Assembly: GCA_030568195.1 (NCBI GenBank)
Contig: JAJLTO010000006.1
Location: 744,001 to 808,000, forward strand
Direction: 5' to 3'
Length of the DNA stretch: 64,000 nt
Origin: Dipodascopsis uninucleata var. uninucleata
Lineage: Eukaryota; Ascomycota; Lipomycetes; Lipomycetales; Lipomycetaceae
Below the pieces are notes generated by a model. That model saw nothing but the letters and a program-made list of their open reading frames with translations. It was not told where the DNA came from and searched no databases. Made by a program: the position numbers and the translations under genes. Of the stretch, positions 1 through 10,292 are shown piece after piece; the first letter of the stretch is position 1; every line of letters starts with the position of its first letter.

Positions 1-157
1 ACATTCTTTTTGTAGTATGTTACCCCTGTGTGCGAAGATTGGGAAAATGTGATAAATCTGTTAATATGTATTCTTACAACTTGGTAGGAGAATCGAGAAG
101 TCCATCACCTAAGATTGCTAATTTTGTGTTTTCTACGTCGCAAGTGAGCGTAGCCAT
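1..157 (-). CDS. possible 5' end of a gene running off the left edge (partial)
   Basis: On the minus strand an ATG at 157 opens 80 nt (26 codons plus two bases, beginning MATLTCDVEN) up to a GTAAGA donor at 77. The only good acceptor (ACACAG, 28-26) leads into an open frame that continues to base 1. The implied 52-nt intron has the usual size here, and ATTAAC lies inside it. Without splicing the frame stops after 27 codons. I recognise no family in the 35 or so visible residues. The call rests only on start codon, splice signals and open frame. The plus-strand open frame over the same bases looks like chance. Confidence 0.3.
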
Positions 158-395
158 TTTACCGGCTTCTTTAGGTGTCTGTTGTCGGTTCAAAACTCAC
201 ATTATCGTTCTATATTCAAGATTTATTCTTATTTGTAACCCGGTACATGAAGATCTTGCTTGTGCGGGTATATATATAAATATGCATACATATGTATATA
301 TATGCACTATATCATGCAATTCATCTTGATACCCAATGAAGAAATTAGATGCTATTTTGATATTTTTACAGTAAACTATACTATAATACATTAAG

Positions 396-1993
396 TTACA
401 AAATGCCAATGGGACGCGGAGTCCAGGTATCATCTACTTTATACCAGCGTGGGCCATGCCGTATTCTCTCATCTAGCGCCGAGTTCTCTGAAATCTCGGT
501 CGATAAGATCGTCTTTCTTCTCTTTAACAAAAGCTTGTTCCTCCTATCAATCTCGTCTTGAATAGTTGCTTCCTGTTGTTGAGGTGTTTCACTACCTTGC
601 GCATCGAGTGTAATGATTCTCTTTATAGTAGATGTTTGTTTCTGTATTAGTGACTCCTTACTTCCATATAAGAGATCAACCTGAGTTTTATACAGGTTCA
701 CTCTCTGTAGCGATTTAGCCTTGTCAGCACAGCTCTTCATAGCAAGCTGAATGATGGAACTTATTATAGGCAACGGCTTACTCCTCTGCAAACACTGTGT
801 AACAAAACTGTCAGCAGAAAACGAGTATAATTTAGGATTAGTCAAGATATGCCGAGACCAGTTGACCGCATGATTAAATTCGGAATGATTTTCTGTAGTG
901 TTGACAATTTTAATGATGTCCTGTTGCAGCTCATTAGTCACGGGCAGATCATATAATCCTGCATTAGAAGCTGTCTCCTTGACAAAGACATCAAGGCAGA
1001 GAGATAGCATAGCATCTACTATCGAAACACCTAGCTTTTGTAGAATGGGCCCGAACGTTCTGATGCTAATTAAAGATTTCCCACTAGTATTGACACCAAA
1101 CTGAAATATTGCTAGAGAGGCAGCATCTGCGTAATCTGTCTTTGATCGCTGAAATTGCTGTATGAGTAGCTTTAATATGTTCCTACAAGTTTTAGCCTCT
1201 TGAGTATTTTCTAAAACTATTAGCCAAGGCTTTGAAAAAGTTCCTGTAGTTACTTCAGTTTCAGGATCCTCAAAATCCTCTATAATCTGTGACACCCTTT
1301 TTGAAGAAGTACTCCACCAAATATCGAGTTGCTCTAAAATGAGATCTCGTAACGCTGCGAATTGTATCGTCGCTTCTTCCAGCTTTACTTCCCAATATCT
1401 TATTTTCAGCCAATCCATTGCATTCTCACTGGCACTACGGAGGACCGAAAGTGGCGGCAATTCTTCGTGTGTGCACGCATGCCGTAGCTCGACAAAATAA
1501 GTCGGAAGGCCGACTGATAATGCAAGAGAATGCAGTGGTATAGCATACTGTGACGTCTGATGCTTGTCCAGTATACCATTAACAAAGCGTATAATTGCAG
1601 AAGCATACATCAGTTGCACTGAGAACGAATCCAAAGAATTCTCCTTATCGGATACTAATGCTGAGGCAAAGAGTGCAGTACATTGCATCGAATAGGGAAC
1701 AAGGCCTCTTGTCGTGTACACTTTAACCTTCACACGCATATCATATATTAGCATACAAAAACTAATTCTCTTTTATATGAAGGCACGCAATTTTGCTACA
1801 CTCAATCTATTCTGAGATGATTAACTGCATAACCTCAAAACTTGAGCTATTCTCTCATAATAGCGCACAGTGGCACCGAACTTACCATAGAGATAGCCTT
1901 ACGTTGATCTGCCTCCGGACCAAAAAACCACCCGTAAAGATTCTGGACCTCTTCCAGATTCCTGTAAGGAACTATCCTAGGGTGATTAGACAT
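396..1993 (-). CDS. LAS1: Las1 pre-rRNA processing endoribonuclease (HEPN), two exons
   Basis: CDS complement(396..1727, 1886..1993), 479 aa. Las1 is the HEPN nuclease that, with Grc3 kinase, cuts ITS2 during 60S ribosome maturation. The first exon (36 codons) restores the conserved start: PRIVPYR and a LYGWFF stretch match the N-terminus of yeast Las1. It joins in frame through GTAAGT at 1885 to an acceptor at 1728, with ATGCTAAT upstream. The HEPN catalytic motif R-H-x-x-T-H is visible as RHACTH in the second exon, about 25 residues after the conserved IRFVNGILD block. An open-frame start at 1754 would lose the family N-terminus. The length is near that of yeast Las1 (about 500). It is divergent from the NAD kinase gene, sharing a promoter of about 290 bp with an E-box palindrome. 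Family call is certain; the exon 1 join is strongly supported. Confidence 0.93.
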
Positions 1994-2085
1994 CGAGCTA
2001 TAGAAACGTTTTCCTATTCAGTAGATCTTTTTTTCCGCTTTAAACTGCTTGACCTCTATTTTCTTCCACTTAACATATATTTGTT

Positions 2086-2097
2086 TATCACGTGATA
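2086..2097. promoter_or_regulatory. 12-bp palindrome with TCACGTGA core (Cbf1-type E-box)
   Basis: TATCACGTGATA is a perfect 12-bp palindrome in the divergent promoter between LAS1 and the NAD kinase gene, about 190 bp upstream of the latter's ATG. TCACGTG is the core bound by Cbf1-like bHLH factors (established). Occupancy here is inference. The same core recurs in three other divergent promoters of this window. Confidence 0.6.
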
Positions 2098-2285
2098 CTG
2101 ATTCCCTAATACATACCAATGCGGCTTTTCTAATATAGAGAGGATGTGAGGTCATTTATGTGCTTTTTCGAATACGTGATAATAAGACACAGATCTTTGA
2201 TGATAAGAGAGAAATAAATTCGCTAATCCTAGTTATAATATTTATAAGTAGAAAGGTTTTCAAGCGTTCAAATATATAGGAAACA

Positions 2286-3860
2286 ATGACAAATGTTAAG
2301 GACCGTGCTAGTACAATATCTCCAGACGTCACAGATACTTTGAGCGTTTCTAGTACATCGGCAGATGGAGAACAGCACAAAATAGAAGTATTTGCTGATC
2401 CCAAGCAAAACGCAACTCGAAGGCGAAAAGCGTCCCTGGAAGGAAGTTCACAGGTACCTTCATTTCCAGGGACAAAAGCAAAACAGGGCTGTTTGCTCCA
2501 TGCACTCCTAAATACTCAAATGGAAAATAGGAAGCTTTCGCAAGTGATTGGTGATGCTGCTGCAGAAGACAATGAAGAACAGTCGACCGAGACCCATTAT
2601 ATCTATCCAGGAAAGCATTCTCGAAGTAAATCACGCAATTCAGAGACTAGAGAATGGGCTGAAGATACAATTCAGCGTTCTCCAAAGTTAGATCTACCCC
2701 CTGAGCAAGGGTTCTCGCGCCTCCTTACGAAGAAGCAACTGGCAGAAATGGCGTTCAGTGTCCGAGATCTTTCAAAATATCTCGGAACCTTGAAAACAAG
2801 ACTTCGAGTAAGAAACGTCCTCATTGTTACCAAAATATGGGATTCTAGTACTATTGAACGCACAAAGGATCTAACTAAATGGCTATTAACATGTGAAAGA
2901 GGACCAAGCGAATACAATGTTTACGTTGAGGACATGCTAAAGTCTAATGGTGTTTTTAATGAGCAAGAAATCATAGGAGATAGCGTGAATAAGAAAAAAG
3001 CTTTGCAATACTGGAATCAAGAACTCTGCGAAAAACATCCACAGAGATTCGATCTAGTCGTCACTCTTGGAGGAGATGGTACTGTATTATACACGAGTAG
3101 GCTGTTTCAGAATATTGTACCTCCAGTCCTAAGTTTTAATCTTGGGAGTCTAGGTTTCCTCACAAAGTTCGATTTTAATGACCATGAAAGGATATTTTCT
3201 AGACTTACTGATGATGGTGTTATAATCTCCTTGCGTATGAGATTTGAATGCACAATTATGAGAGCGAAGAAGCAAGTCGAGGGCGACGAGCGTACACAGT
3301 CCGAAAGAGATCTTCGTACAGAATTAATGGCAATCATGGACGAAAGAGTCACGCATGATGTTGGTCCGACTTACAGTATATTAAACGACGTGGTTATAGA
3401 CAGAGGACCAAGAGGTACTATGTGTACTGCCGAAATATATGTTGACGATGAACATCTCACCAATGTTGAGGCAGATGGCGTAGTAATTGCAACTCCTACT
3501 GGCTCTACTGCGTATTCGCTATCTGCTGGTGGTTCTTTGGTTCACCCAGATATACAAGGAATGATAATATCGCCTATCTGTGCTCATTCTCTGTCATTTA
3601 GGCCACTGATAGTACCTGATAATGTGGTTCTTAGAATTGGCGTCCCGTATTCTGCACGTACAAGTGCATGGTGCAGTTTTGACGGTAAAGACAGAGTTGA
3701 ACTGATACAAGGCGACTATGTGACAATCAGTGCCTCTCGTTTCCCGTTCCCAATGATTCAAAATAAGAAGCTTGGCAGCGATTGGTTTGAAAGCTTGAGT
3801 GAAACATTAAACTGGAATCAGCGACGGGCCCAGCAAAAGAAATATGATTCAATTGCCTAG
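2286..3860 (+). CDS. UTR1: NAD(H) kinase, Utr1/Yef1 type
   Basis: Single exon, 524 aa. It phosphorylates NAD(H) with ATP to make NADP(H). Visible are the GGDGT nucleotide-binding motif (residues 262-266), the following LGSLGFLTKF block, the TPTGSTAYSLSAGG motif near residue 406, and the C-terminal beta-helix region with PICAHSLSFRPLIVPD. A long serine-rich, charged N-terminal extension of about 150 residues and the total length match the cytosolic Utr1 branch (about 530 aa) rather than shorter mitochondrial Pos5. No presequence is evident. ATG at 2286 is in good context (AAACAATG). It converges with the downstream F-box gene, leaving only 88 bp between stop codons. Choice between Utr1 and Yef1 is not meaningful outside post-duplication yeasts. 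Confidence 0.93.
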   Translation: MTNVKDRASTISPDVTDTLSVSSTSADGEQHKIEVFADPKQNATRRRKASLEGSSQVPSFPGTKAKQGCLLHALLNTQMENRKLSQVIGDAAAEDNEEQSTETHYIYPGKHSRSKSRNSETREWAEDTIQRSPKLDLPPEQGFSRLLTKKQLAEMAFSVRDLSKYLGTLKTRLRVRNVLIVTKIWDSSTIERTKDLTKWLLTCERGPSEYNVYVEDMLKSNGVFNEQEIIGDSVNKKKALQYWNQELCEKHPQRFDLVVTLGGDGTVLYTSRLFQNIVPPVLSFNLGSLGFLTKFDFNDHERIFSRLTDDGVIISLRMRFECTIMRAKKQVEGDERTQSERDLRTELMAIMDERVTHDVGPTYSILNDVVIDRGPRGTMCTAEIYVDDEHLTNVEADGVVIATPTGSTAYSLSAGGSLVHPDIQGMIISPICAHSLSFRPLIVPDNVVLRIGVPYSARTSAWCSFDGKDRVELIQGDYVTISASRFPFPMIQNKKLGSDWFESLSETLNWNQRRAQQKKYDSIA

Positions 3861-3948
3861 TGGTATTTGTTTGCTTAATTTAATGATCCTATCTCGATAG
3901 AATTCAAGAATTTGAAACTTCTTAACTCTGTAATGAATAATAGCTATT

Positions 3949-5604
3949 CTAAGTAAAATCATAAACCATAAGTACTTTTCCTCCGGGTCGATTATGTTCT
4001 ACTACCACGCGCTCGTCGTCGAATCCAAAGAAACGGCCAACTTCGCTTCCTGAGCTTGGTGGGCTAACTTGCATGGAAACATTCGCAATGCCATAATTTA
4101 ATTCCCAGATTCTTATATCAGAACCATTAGAGGAGACACTTACAGCTCGTCCCCTGCCATGTACTTGAACGTTAGCGACAGCGCTAGTATGTCCATAAAG
4201 ACTGGTAACTGGCTGAATGTTGAGTCTAGTAGATTCTTGAGCCCTTGTAACCAAGTAATACATGAGCGTGTTATCGCTGTGAGAAGTAACCAAGTATGGC
4301 TCAGAATACGAAATTGCCGTAGGTGGCTTTGACGCCAGTGCTATTGAGGGATATGCAGTTCCCACATACACATTGGAGAGTGTACCAGACTTAACATCCA
4401 ACTCTAGCTCTTGGATTGTAACAGTCCACTCGTGTTGAATAAGCTGATGTGAATATGCAACTGATGCAAGTACAATATCCTCATTAACTCTTCGTACCGC
4501 AAGCACCACAACACCAGTGATATTATGAGATCTGAGAGAATTGATCTGGCGTATCATTTTTTTGCTGGACATCGAATTATCAGAATCGAACCAAAATATG
4601 CCCAACACACGGTTCTGAGAAAGACTGATCACAAAAGGATGTACGTATGCAATTGACGTAAGAGCATCTTTAGAGGCTAATCCAGTTATTTCAGTTCCAT
4701 ATATGTATTTTAATTCAAAAAATAGAGGCGACCAGTCGAATATAACGAATCCGCCATTTTCAAATCCCACTATTATACTTGAGCTGTCACTTGATAACTG
4801 AAGAGCAGTTGGTGGGCCAAATGATTTGCCATCGTCTGTTGTAAACGCAAGAGAAACTTCAGAAACAAGACGGCCATTTTTGTCCCAACATCGAAGTATG
4901 GAATTGCTATCCACTGTAAAACAATTACTATCTCTATATCTCACTATAATATCATTCGCTTCCGACGTCGCTGTGAAGAGATTTACTGCGTTGACCCTGC
5001 AACGTCCAATGTTCCAGTTCATCCAAAGCCTGTAGTGAGCCTTCCAGTACTCAAATCTTCGACTACTATCCGGTATATTTAATTTATTCATTAAGAATTC
5101 ATCATTTTCCATTAAAATGATTCTATCGTCACTTTTCATGTCACTCGTCTTCTGGTTCTGTTTTCGAGTAAAAGTCTGAAAGAACAGTCGCTTCCATATT
5201 AATGAATCATTCGCAAGACGATTCCATTTCCTAGACACACATGCGCAAGATGCAAGATCGCTGCTTTGAAGACATGCAAAAATCAGGAGTAAAGCCTCAT
5301 TGCTTAACGAAGCAGAGCTGTCACGGCCGTATTTGGTAGACTTTAAGAATCCAACCTGCTTTGTAGGCTGTGTAGTAGTTAGTGTATATCGTATTTCGTC
5401 TTTCTGATGCGTGAAAGGTGGCTTCGTTTGCGATTCAACGGTACACCGAACTCTTTTGTGGGCCCTAGGGACTGATGAACTATCTGCCTGCTGAAAATCT
5501 AACGGAACTATACTATTAACAGTCGCGTTGCAGGCGTCTTGATTGATTTCCGAGCTAGGAGAGCCTGCGTCAGATAAAATATCGAGAGCCTTCCTCTTCG
5601 CCAT
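3949..5604 (-). CDS. F-box protein with C-terminal WD40 repeats
   Basis: Single exon, 551 aa, ATG at 5604. An F-box is visible at residues 99-145 (SLSNEALLLIFACLQSSDLA, then the W-x-R-L...SLIWKRLFF pattern). The rest reads as a divergent beta-propeller. One clear WD repeat lies near the C-terminus (LYGHTSAVANVQVHGRGRAV followed by IRIWEL), with weaker repeats before it. Such proteins are usually substrate receptors of SCF (Skp1-Cullin-F-box) ubiquitin ligases; the substrate cannot be inferred. The first 80 residues are polar with basic clusters (MAKRK, HKRVR), suggesting a nuclear location. The architecture resembles fission yeast Pof10-type proteins, but I do not claim orthology. Its 1.2-kb upstream region is shared with the siderophore transporter. 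Confidence 0.85.
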   Translation of the reverse strand: MAKRKALDILSDAGSPSSEINQDACNATVNSIVPLDFQQADSSSVPRAHKRVRCTVESQTKPPFTHQKDEIRYTLTTTQPTKQVGFLKSTKYGRDSSASLSNEALLLIFACLQSSDLASCACVSRKWNRLANDSLIWKRLFFQTFTRKQNQKTSDMKSDDRIILMENDEFLMNKLNIPDSSRRFEYWKAHYRLWMNWNIGRCRVNAVNLFTATSEANDIIVRYRDSNCFTVDSNSILRCWDKNGRLVSEVSLAFTTDDGKSFGPPTALQLSSDSSSIIVGFENGGFVIFDWSPLFFELKYIYGTEITGLASKDALTSIAYVHPFVISLSQNRVLGIFWFDSDNSMSSKKMIRQINSLRSHNITGVVVLAVRRVNEDIVLASVAYSHQLIQHEWTVTIQELELDVKSGTLSNVYVGTAYPSIALASKPPTAISYSEPYLVTSHSDNTLMYYLVTRAQESTRLNIQPVTSLYGHTSAVANVQVHGRGRAVSVSSNGSDIRIWELNYGIANVSMQVSPPSSGSEVGRFFGFDDERVVVEHNRPGGKVLMVYDFT

Positions 5605-6828
5605 ATTGAAACTATAACAAACTCTGTAATACTCATTTGCTAATCAGACTGTTTCGAAAAAAATCTATATAGTTATGATTGGCATCTATTTAGTAGCAGT
5701 CTGAGTTAGCCGTATATCACCGGTATCATAGACAATCAGAGTGTCAGAAGTTCCACATCAGCACTTTCAATGAGAACTATCTCTACTCTCAGTATCTTAC
5801 AAGTTAATAATCCTAAACGAGAATATTCATCACGTGCTCAAATAATTAAGGTAGGGTAAATTGATGAGTCAAGTTTTATAAATCTTTCCTAGCGTCATTT
5901 TATGGTTATTTTGTCTTAGTCTCAACGGCAGACTAGCACATTATTTTCCGCTTAAATTTCGTCTCAAATTCCCTTATTATGACTTGTAGCTAGATTCAGC
6001 TTCAGAAATTCCGAGTGAAGTCTAAGGACAATCTAAAATTCTCGCCAAGTATTGAAGTATTTCGTGCAAGGTACCGTCTCGAAAGCCTGTCAAAGAAAAG
6101 TTGTATAGCAAACACATCAGATTGTCCTGGTACCATTCCGAGTTACCTTGGCTTCTGGTAGAGTTTTGTCTCATGTAATTTAATACTAGATTCTGCTTGT
6201 AACAACTTTATTAGCTAACCTTAGAACAAGAACTTAACATCAAAATCAAAACCCAAATCATGAACGACAATATTCAATGCTGGCATCGCTGTTAAAATTC
6301 AGACATAGACATTTTACAAACGCAGTAAAAAACAGAATCTAGACGCAACATCTTGTATAAACACAGGGCCTGGAACCATCGGAGGAGTTCTTAAATCTTA
6401 TTCTTCATAAGCAGAGACAATGTATGCATGCAACACTGAAAAACAGTTTGAGCAAAATGAATTCGCTGAGAGCGAAATTTATTTAAATAGCTCTTTGAAG
6501 AAGGATATCTTAGTATTTTAGATCTCACTTCTTACATTTATTCTACATACTAAAGTGTAGGCATTATTCTCCTGCATTTCCTCATTGTTAATTCCATAGT
6601 GCATAAAGATAGTTGTGTGGCATAGATATCGTCCTTAACCTGGTCAAACTGGAAACTTGAGATTTCGCTATTATTTGAGCAGCTAGTCTTTATTTGTGAT
6701 ATCTAAAGTGAAAACTGATAACTGAGTCTTAATATTAAAAGTTCGATAACCAATTGTAAATAAAGGATTAAAATTGTTCGTCAATAAGTTAGAAATTGAA
6801 AGTGGCTACTGGCATCTTAAAGCTCGAC
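5605..6828. promoter_or_regulatory. 1.2-kb divergent promoter, with GATA cores near the transporter
   Basis: No gene seen. Within about 220 bp of the transporter ATG lie GATA cores: AGATAG (6607-6612), TGATAA (6716-6721) and CGATAA (6744-6749). Iron-responsive GATA repressors (Sre1/Fep1/Sfu1) bind WGATAA-type sites in siderophore-transporter promoters in many fungi (established). None matches the full ATCWGATAA form, so regulation here is inference. A single TCACGTG half-palindrome lies at 5830-5836. Confidence 0.35.
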
Positions 6829-8661
6829 ATGGCGGAATCTTCAGATCGAGAAAGTGTATCAAAGTATCACGCTAGTGAGCAGAACACTTCCTCCGAGAAG
6901 CAACCAAATAACGAGTTAGATGAGCATAATTTGCTCCAATATGTTGTGCCCTACGGCGTGAAGCGTGCTGAGGTCATCTCAGATCAGTATCGCAATCGCA
7001 TGGGGAAGACTGTTGTATTTCTTTCCATTTTCCTCGTTGCCTATGCTTATGGTCTCGATGGTACTGTTAGATCTACATATCAGACAATGGCCACTTCTTC
7101 TTACTCTTCTCATTCGTTATTAGCGACCATTAACACTGTTAGATCTGTCTTTGCTGCGGCTTCTCTGCCATTTATTGCTAAATTGGCAGACGTTTTCGGT
7201 CGACTTGAAATCTTGTTGCTGTCTGTTTTGTTCTATTCTATTGGAACCATTATTGAATCACAAGCCATTAATGTCCAGAGGTTCGCTGCCGGTGCTCTAT
7301 TCTATCAATTTGGCTATTCAGGGACTATTGTCGTTCTCCAAATGATGGCGGCCGATTTCTCGTTTCTGAATTGGCGTGTGTTCGCATCATTTGTACCTGC
7401 TCTGCCTTTCATTATCAATACCTGGATCTCAGGAGATGTTACCTCTGCCGTTGGTACTAGATGGTCTTGGGGAATTGGCATGTGGGCTTTCATATTTCCT
7501 CTTGCCTGTGTACCTCTTTTGTTAGCCTATAGTCATATGTACTATTTGGCAAAGTCAAAGGGATTGCTGAATTCAATTCAAGAACGCAAGTACAATGCCA
7601 AGGAGCACCTTGTCAATGTGTTTTGGACCATGGATCTTATTGGAGTTATCCTGTTTGCAGCTTCACTATCGCTTTTCCTCATTCCATTCACGTTGGCCGG
7701 CGGTGTTAGCACCCTCTGGCAAAAGGCTCATATCATTGTTCCTCTTGTTTTTGGATTTGTTCTCTTCCCTGTTTTTATCATATGGGAGCTGTATATCCAG
7801 AAGCATTATACTAATGTCTCTTCTCTGTTACCACTTCATATGATCCGAGATCGTGGTGTGTGGTCTGCGCTAATGATTGGCATTTTCATTGACTGGATTT
7901 GGTACATGCAGGGTGATTATCTCTACACTGTATTGATTGTTGGTGTTGGCGAGTCTATTAAGTCTGCAACTCGTATCTCTTCTCTGTATTCATTTGTATC
8001 TGTAGTGACAGGATTCTTCTACGGGTTGTTTATCGTCAAGTTCCGCCGTCTTAAAGGATTTATCATTTTCGGTATATCACTTTGGTTCGTTTCGTTTGGA
8101 CTCTTAGTTCATTATCGCGGAGGAGATTACTCGCATGCCGGTATCATCGGTGCTCAGTGCCTACTTGGCTTTGGAGCAGCCTTCTTCACCTATCCTACGC
8201 AGACTTCCATTCAGACTTGCACAAACCATATCTATATGGGCGTTGCACTCTCAATTTACTTATCATCGTACTACGTTGGAAGTGCTTTTGGTTCCACTAT
8301 CTCTGGTGCCATTTGGTCTCAAAAGCTGCCTCAAGAGCTGATTAAGCATATGGGTGATGACAGTCTTGCTGCTGTTGCCTACGGTGATCCTCTCGATTTT
8401 GCTACTAAATATGCTCTTGGAACACCTGAACGTGATGCTGTGATTGTTTCATACCAATATATTCAGAAAATTCTCTGCGTCGTTGGTTTATGCCTCTGTG
8501 TTCCATTGTTGGCCTTCGGTTTACTACTTCGTGACAGAGAGCTACTTGCAAACAAACAGTCATACGATACACCAGCTGTTGAGGATGAATTGAAGACAGA
8601 TATACCTAACGATAGAATGGCCAATCGCGTGAGAGCTACAATAGCCTTTAAATTTAGATGA
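6829..8661 (+). CDS. siderophore-iron transporter, MFS (ARN/SIT family)
   Basis: Single exon, 610 aa from the ATG at 6829. The frame is open slightly further upstream but without an ATG. It is a major facilitator predicted to import ferric siderophore complexes by proton symport. Family signatures are clear: YGVKRAEVISDQYRNR just before the first membrane span, VAYAYGLDGTVR in that span, and RMGKTVVFLSIF. Around 12-14 hydrophobic spans follow, with a loop rich in polar residues near the end and a short cytoplasmic C-tail. The N-terminal 45 residues are polar, as in Arn1/Sit1/Str1. The siderophore cannot be deduced. It has GATA cores upstream. No siderophore synthase is seen nearby, so uptake of foreign siderophores is plausible. 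Confidence 0.92.
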   Translation: MAESSDRESVSKYHASEQNTSSEKQPNNELDEHNLLQYVVPYGVKRAEVISDQYRNRMGKTVVFLSIFLVAYAYGLDGTVRSTYQTMATSSYSSHSLLATINTVRSVFAAASLPFIAKLADVFGRLEILLLSVLFYSIGTIIESQAINVQRFAAGALFYQFGYSGTIVVLQMMAADFSFLNWRVFASFVPALPFIINTWISGDVTSAVGTRWSWGIGMWAFIFPLACVPLLLAYSHMYYLAKSKGLLNSIQERKYNAKEHLVNVFWTMDLIGVILFAASLSLFLIPFTLAGGVSTLWQKAHIIVPLVFGFVLFPVFIIWELYIQKHYTNVSSLLPLHMIRDRGVWSALMIGIFIDWIWYMQGDYLYTVLIVGVGESIKSATRISSLYSFVSVVTGFFYGLFIVKFRRLKGFIIFGISLWFVSFGLLVHYRGGDYSHAGIIGAQCLLGFGAAFFTYPTQTSIQTCTNHIYMGVALSIYLSSYYVGSAFGSTISGAIWSQKLPQELIKHMGDDSLAAVAYGDPLDFATKYALGTPERDAVIVSYQYIQKILCVVGLCLCVPLLAFGLLLRDRELLANKQSYDTPAVEDELKTDIPNDRMANRVRATIAFKFR

Positions 8662-9005
8662 GGTTTTGAGAATGTTGGCTGAATTTTTCTAGTTTTCTTT
8701 CAATTGATTATTATCTTGCACGTCTGGTTTCTCTAAATAAATATATTTTAAGAATAAATTATACGCGATGAATTTCTGTAATAATATAATATTTAATTGC
8801 TTAATATTATCTAAAATATAACTTCTAATGTTTCCATCTGTCTGAATTTAAAAATTGTGTCAATAGGAACCATGAATGCCCATTTCATTGGTATTGATAC
8901 TATTATTTTCCTTTTCTAGAGATATGGAATTGCTATTGTCAGTTTCAAGCATAGATCCTCTAGTAAACATATCTTTAGCTTAATTATTAGCACTTCGAAA
9001 AACAC

Positions 9006-9551
9006 CTAGTTTTCTGTACATAGATCTTTTCCCAGATTTCGATACAACAAGGTTCTGCCCTCAGTATATTTTGAAAAAACAAAACCTCGCAACAACGATG
9101 GCATTGTAAATTCTGTAACTTCTGTTACTTTCGTCGAGGGATAATTAGTATTTGGATCAGCGATAGACTCTACTTTCCACGAACTTGATAAAGCGACTCC
9201 TAAACCCGCTTGAACCTGTGATTTTGAGAAAGATCTATCATCTTTATTAGGAATTGTCTGGTATGCAGTGAACTTTTGAGTTACGTGAAATATACCGAAC
9301 ATCACTGGGATCTTATCAACGATATCATATTCTATCAGTTCAGCTCGGTCATTCCCATCGCTCGTGATACGCTTGGTTACAGAGTCCGCGTAAGGCTGCA
9401 GCCGTGCCATGTATTCCAAATCTATCACTTTGTTCTCAATTGTATCTGTCGCTACGCCATCAATTATAATCGACACGGTGATAGTATTCCCATTTATACT
9501 TAGAGAGAAGTCTCTGTAATTCTTTTTGCGGCTCTCTATCTTAACGTCCAT
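9006..9551 (-). CDS. hypothetical protein, 181 aa, START-like fold possible
   Basis: Uninterrupted minus-strand frame from ATG 9551. I do not recognise it with certainty. The alternation of short hydrophobic strands (ITVSIIIDG, then YDIVDKIPVMFGIFHVTQKF, then a W-x-V-E strand) and the C-terminal helix VFSKYTEGRTLLYRNLGKDL are reminiscent of the fungal DUF7053/SRPBCC ligand-binding family, but the similarity is only impressionistic. There is no signal peptide or membrane span. A further open stretch upstream (9621-9827) lacks an ATG and has no usable donor into this frame, so I left it out. The gene could be longer with undetected exons. Codon use looks like its neighbours. Confidence 0.45.
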   Translation of the reverse strand: MDVKIESRKKNYRDFSLSINGNTITVSIIIDGVATDTIENKVIDLEYMARLQPYADSVTKRITSDGNDRAELIEYDIVDKIPVMFGIFHVTQKFTAYQTIPNKDDRSFSKSQVQAGLGVALSSSWKVESIADPNTNYPSTKVTEVTEFTMPSLLRGFVFSKYTEGRTLLYRNLGKDLCTEN

Positions 9552-10292
9552 TGGCGGTTTTAATAGATTTTATCGCAGGAAACTACTCAGATTTGGAATG
9601 TAAGAGACTACATGCCCATTCTAATATCTTCCCGCATTTATATTAAACTTCCCATTATTCAGCCTAATGATATTTTCGTCAGCCTCCTGAATTTGAGGCT
9701 CTACGCGGCTCTGTATACGTATATAGTAGTATTTGGTCTCTAATAATCCTGATACTACCACTAATGCCATTTTATCATAGAGCATGATTGGTATTCTACC
9801 TGATATTATCTCTACCTGCTCAAACAAGGCGGTGTAAAGTTACTTGTGATATATTCAAAGGTACGGTACTAGTCAGATAACAAAGTACATGCTATCGGTT
9901 GCTTCCTTGTTAGTATACATATAAAAGCAGAACATAGGCTGTCATGTATATGATCTTCCTTTCTAATAGTCAAGTAAACTGATGAAAAATAAGACGGAAG
10001 ACAGTATTTAAGAGACCACTCCTTTACTAGGCTATACCCGGAATCATACTTGTACTAAAAATACACTGAACAGGATATACTACATCAATGATTTAAATTA
10101 AATTCTATGAAACGCGAAAAACGGTACGAAATATATTAAATCATCATGAATGGTCGGTCCAAATAATTGAGATCCTAGTTAAGTGCACAGTCCGAAATCT
10201 TTTCTCTTTTAAACTGCAAAAGTGGATACCAGTTCTATGTACAAGTGGTGTCGATTCCTCATTTTCACAGTAAAAACCAAAGATCTTTCCAT

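Noticed and set aside
9621-9827. Minus-strand open frame upstream of the 9.0-kb orphan
   Set aside because: It has no ATG at its start, no donor that joins it to the next frame and no recognisable homology. It may be a remnant exon but is not supportable.
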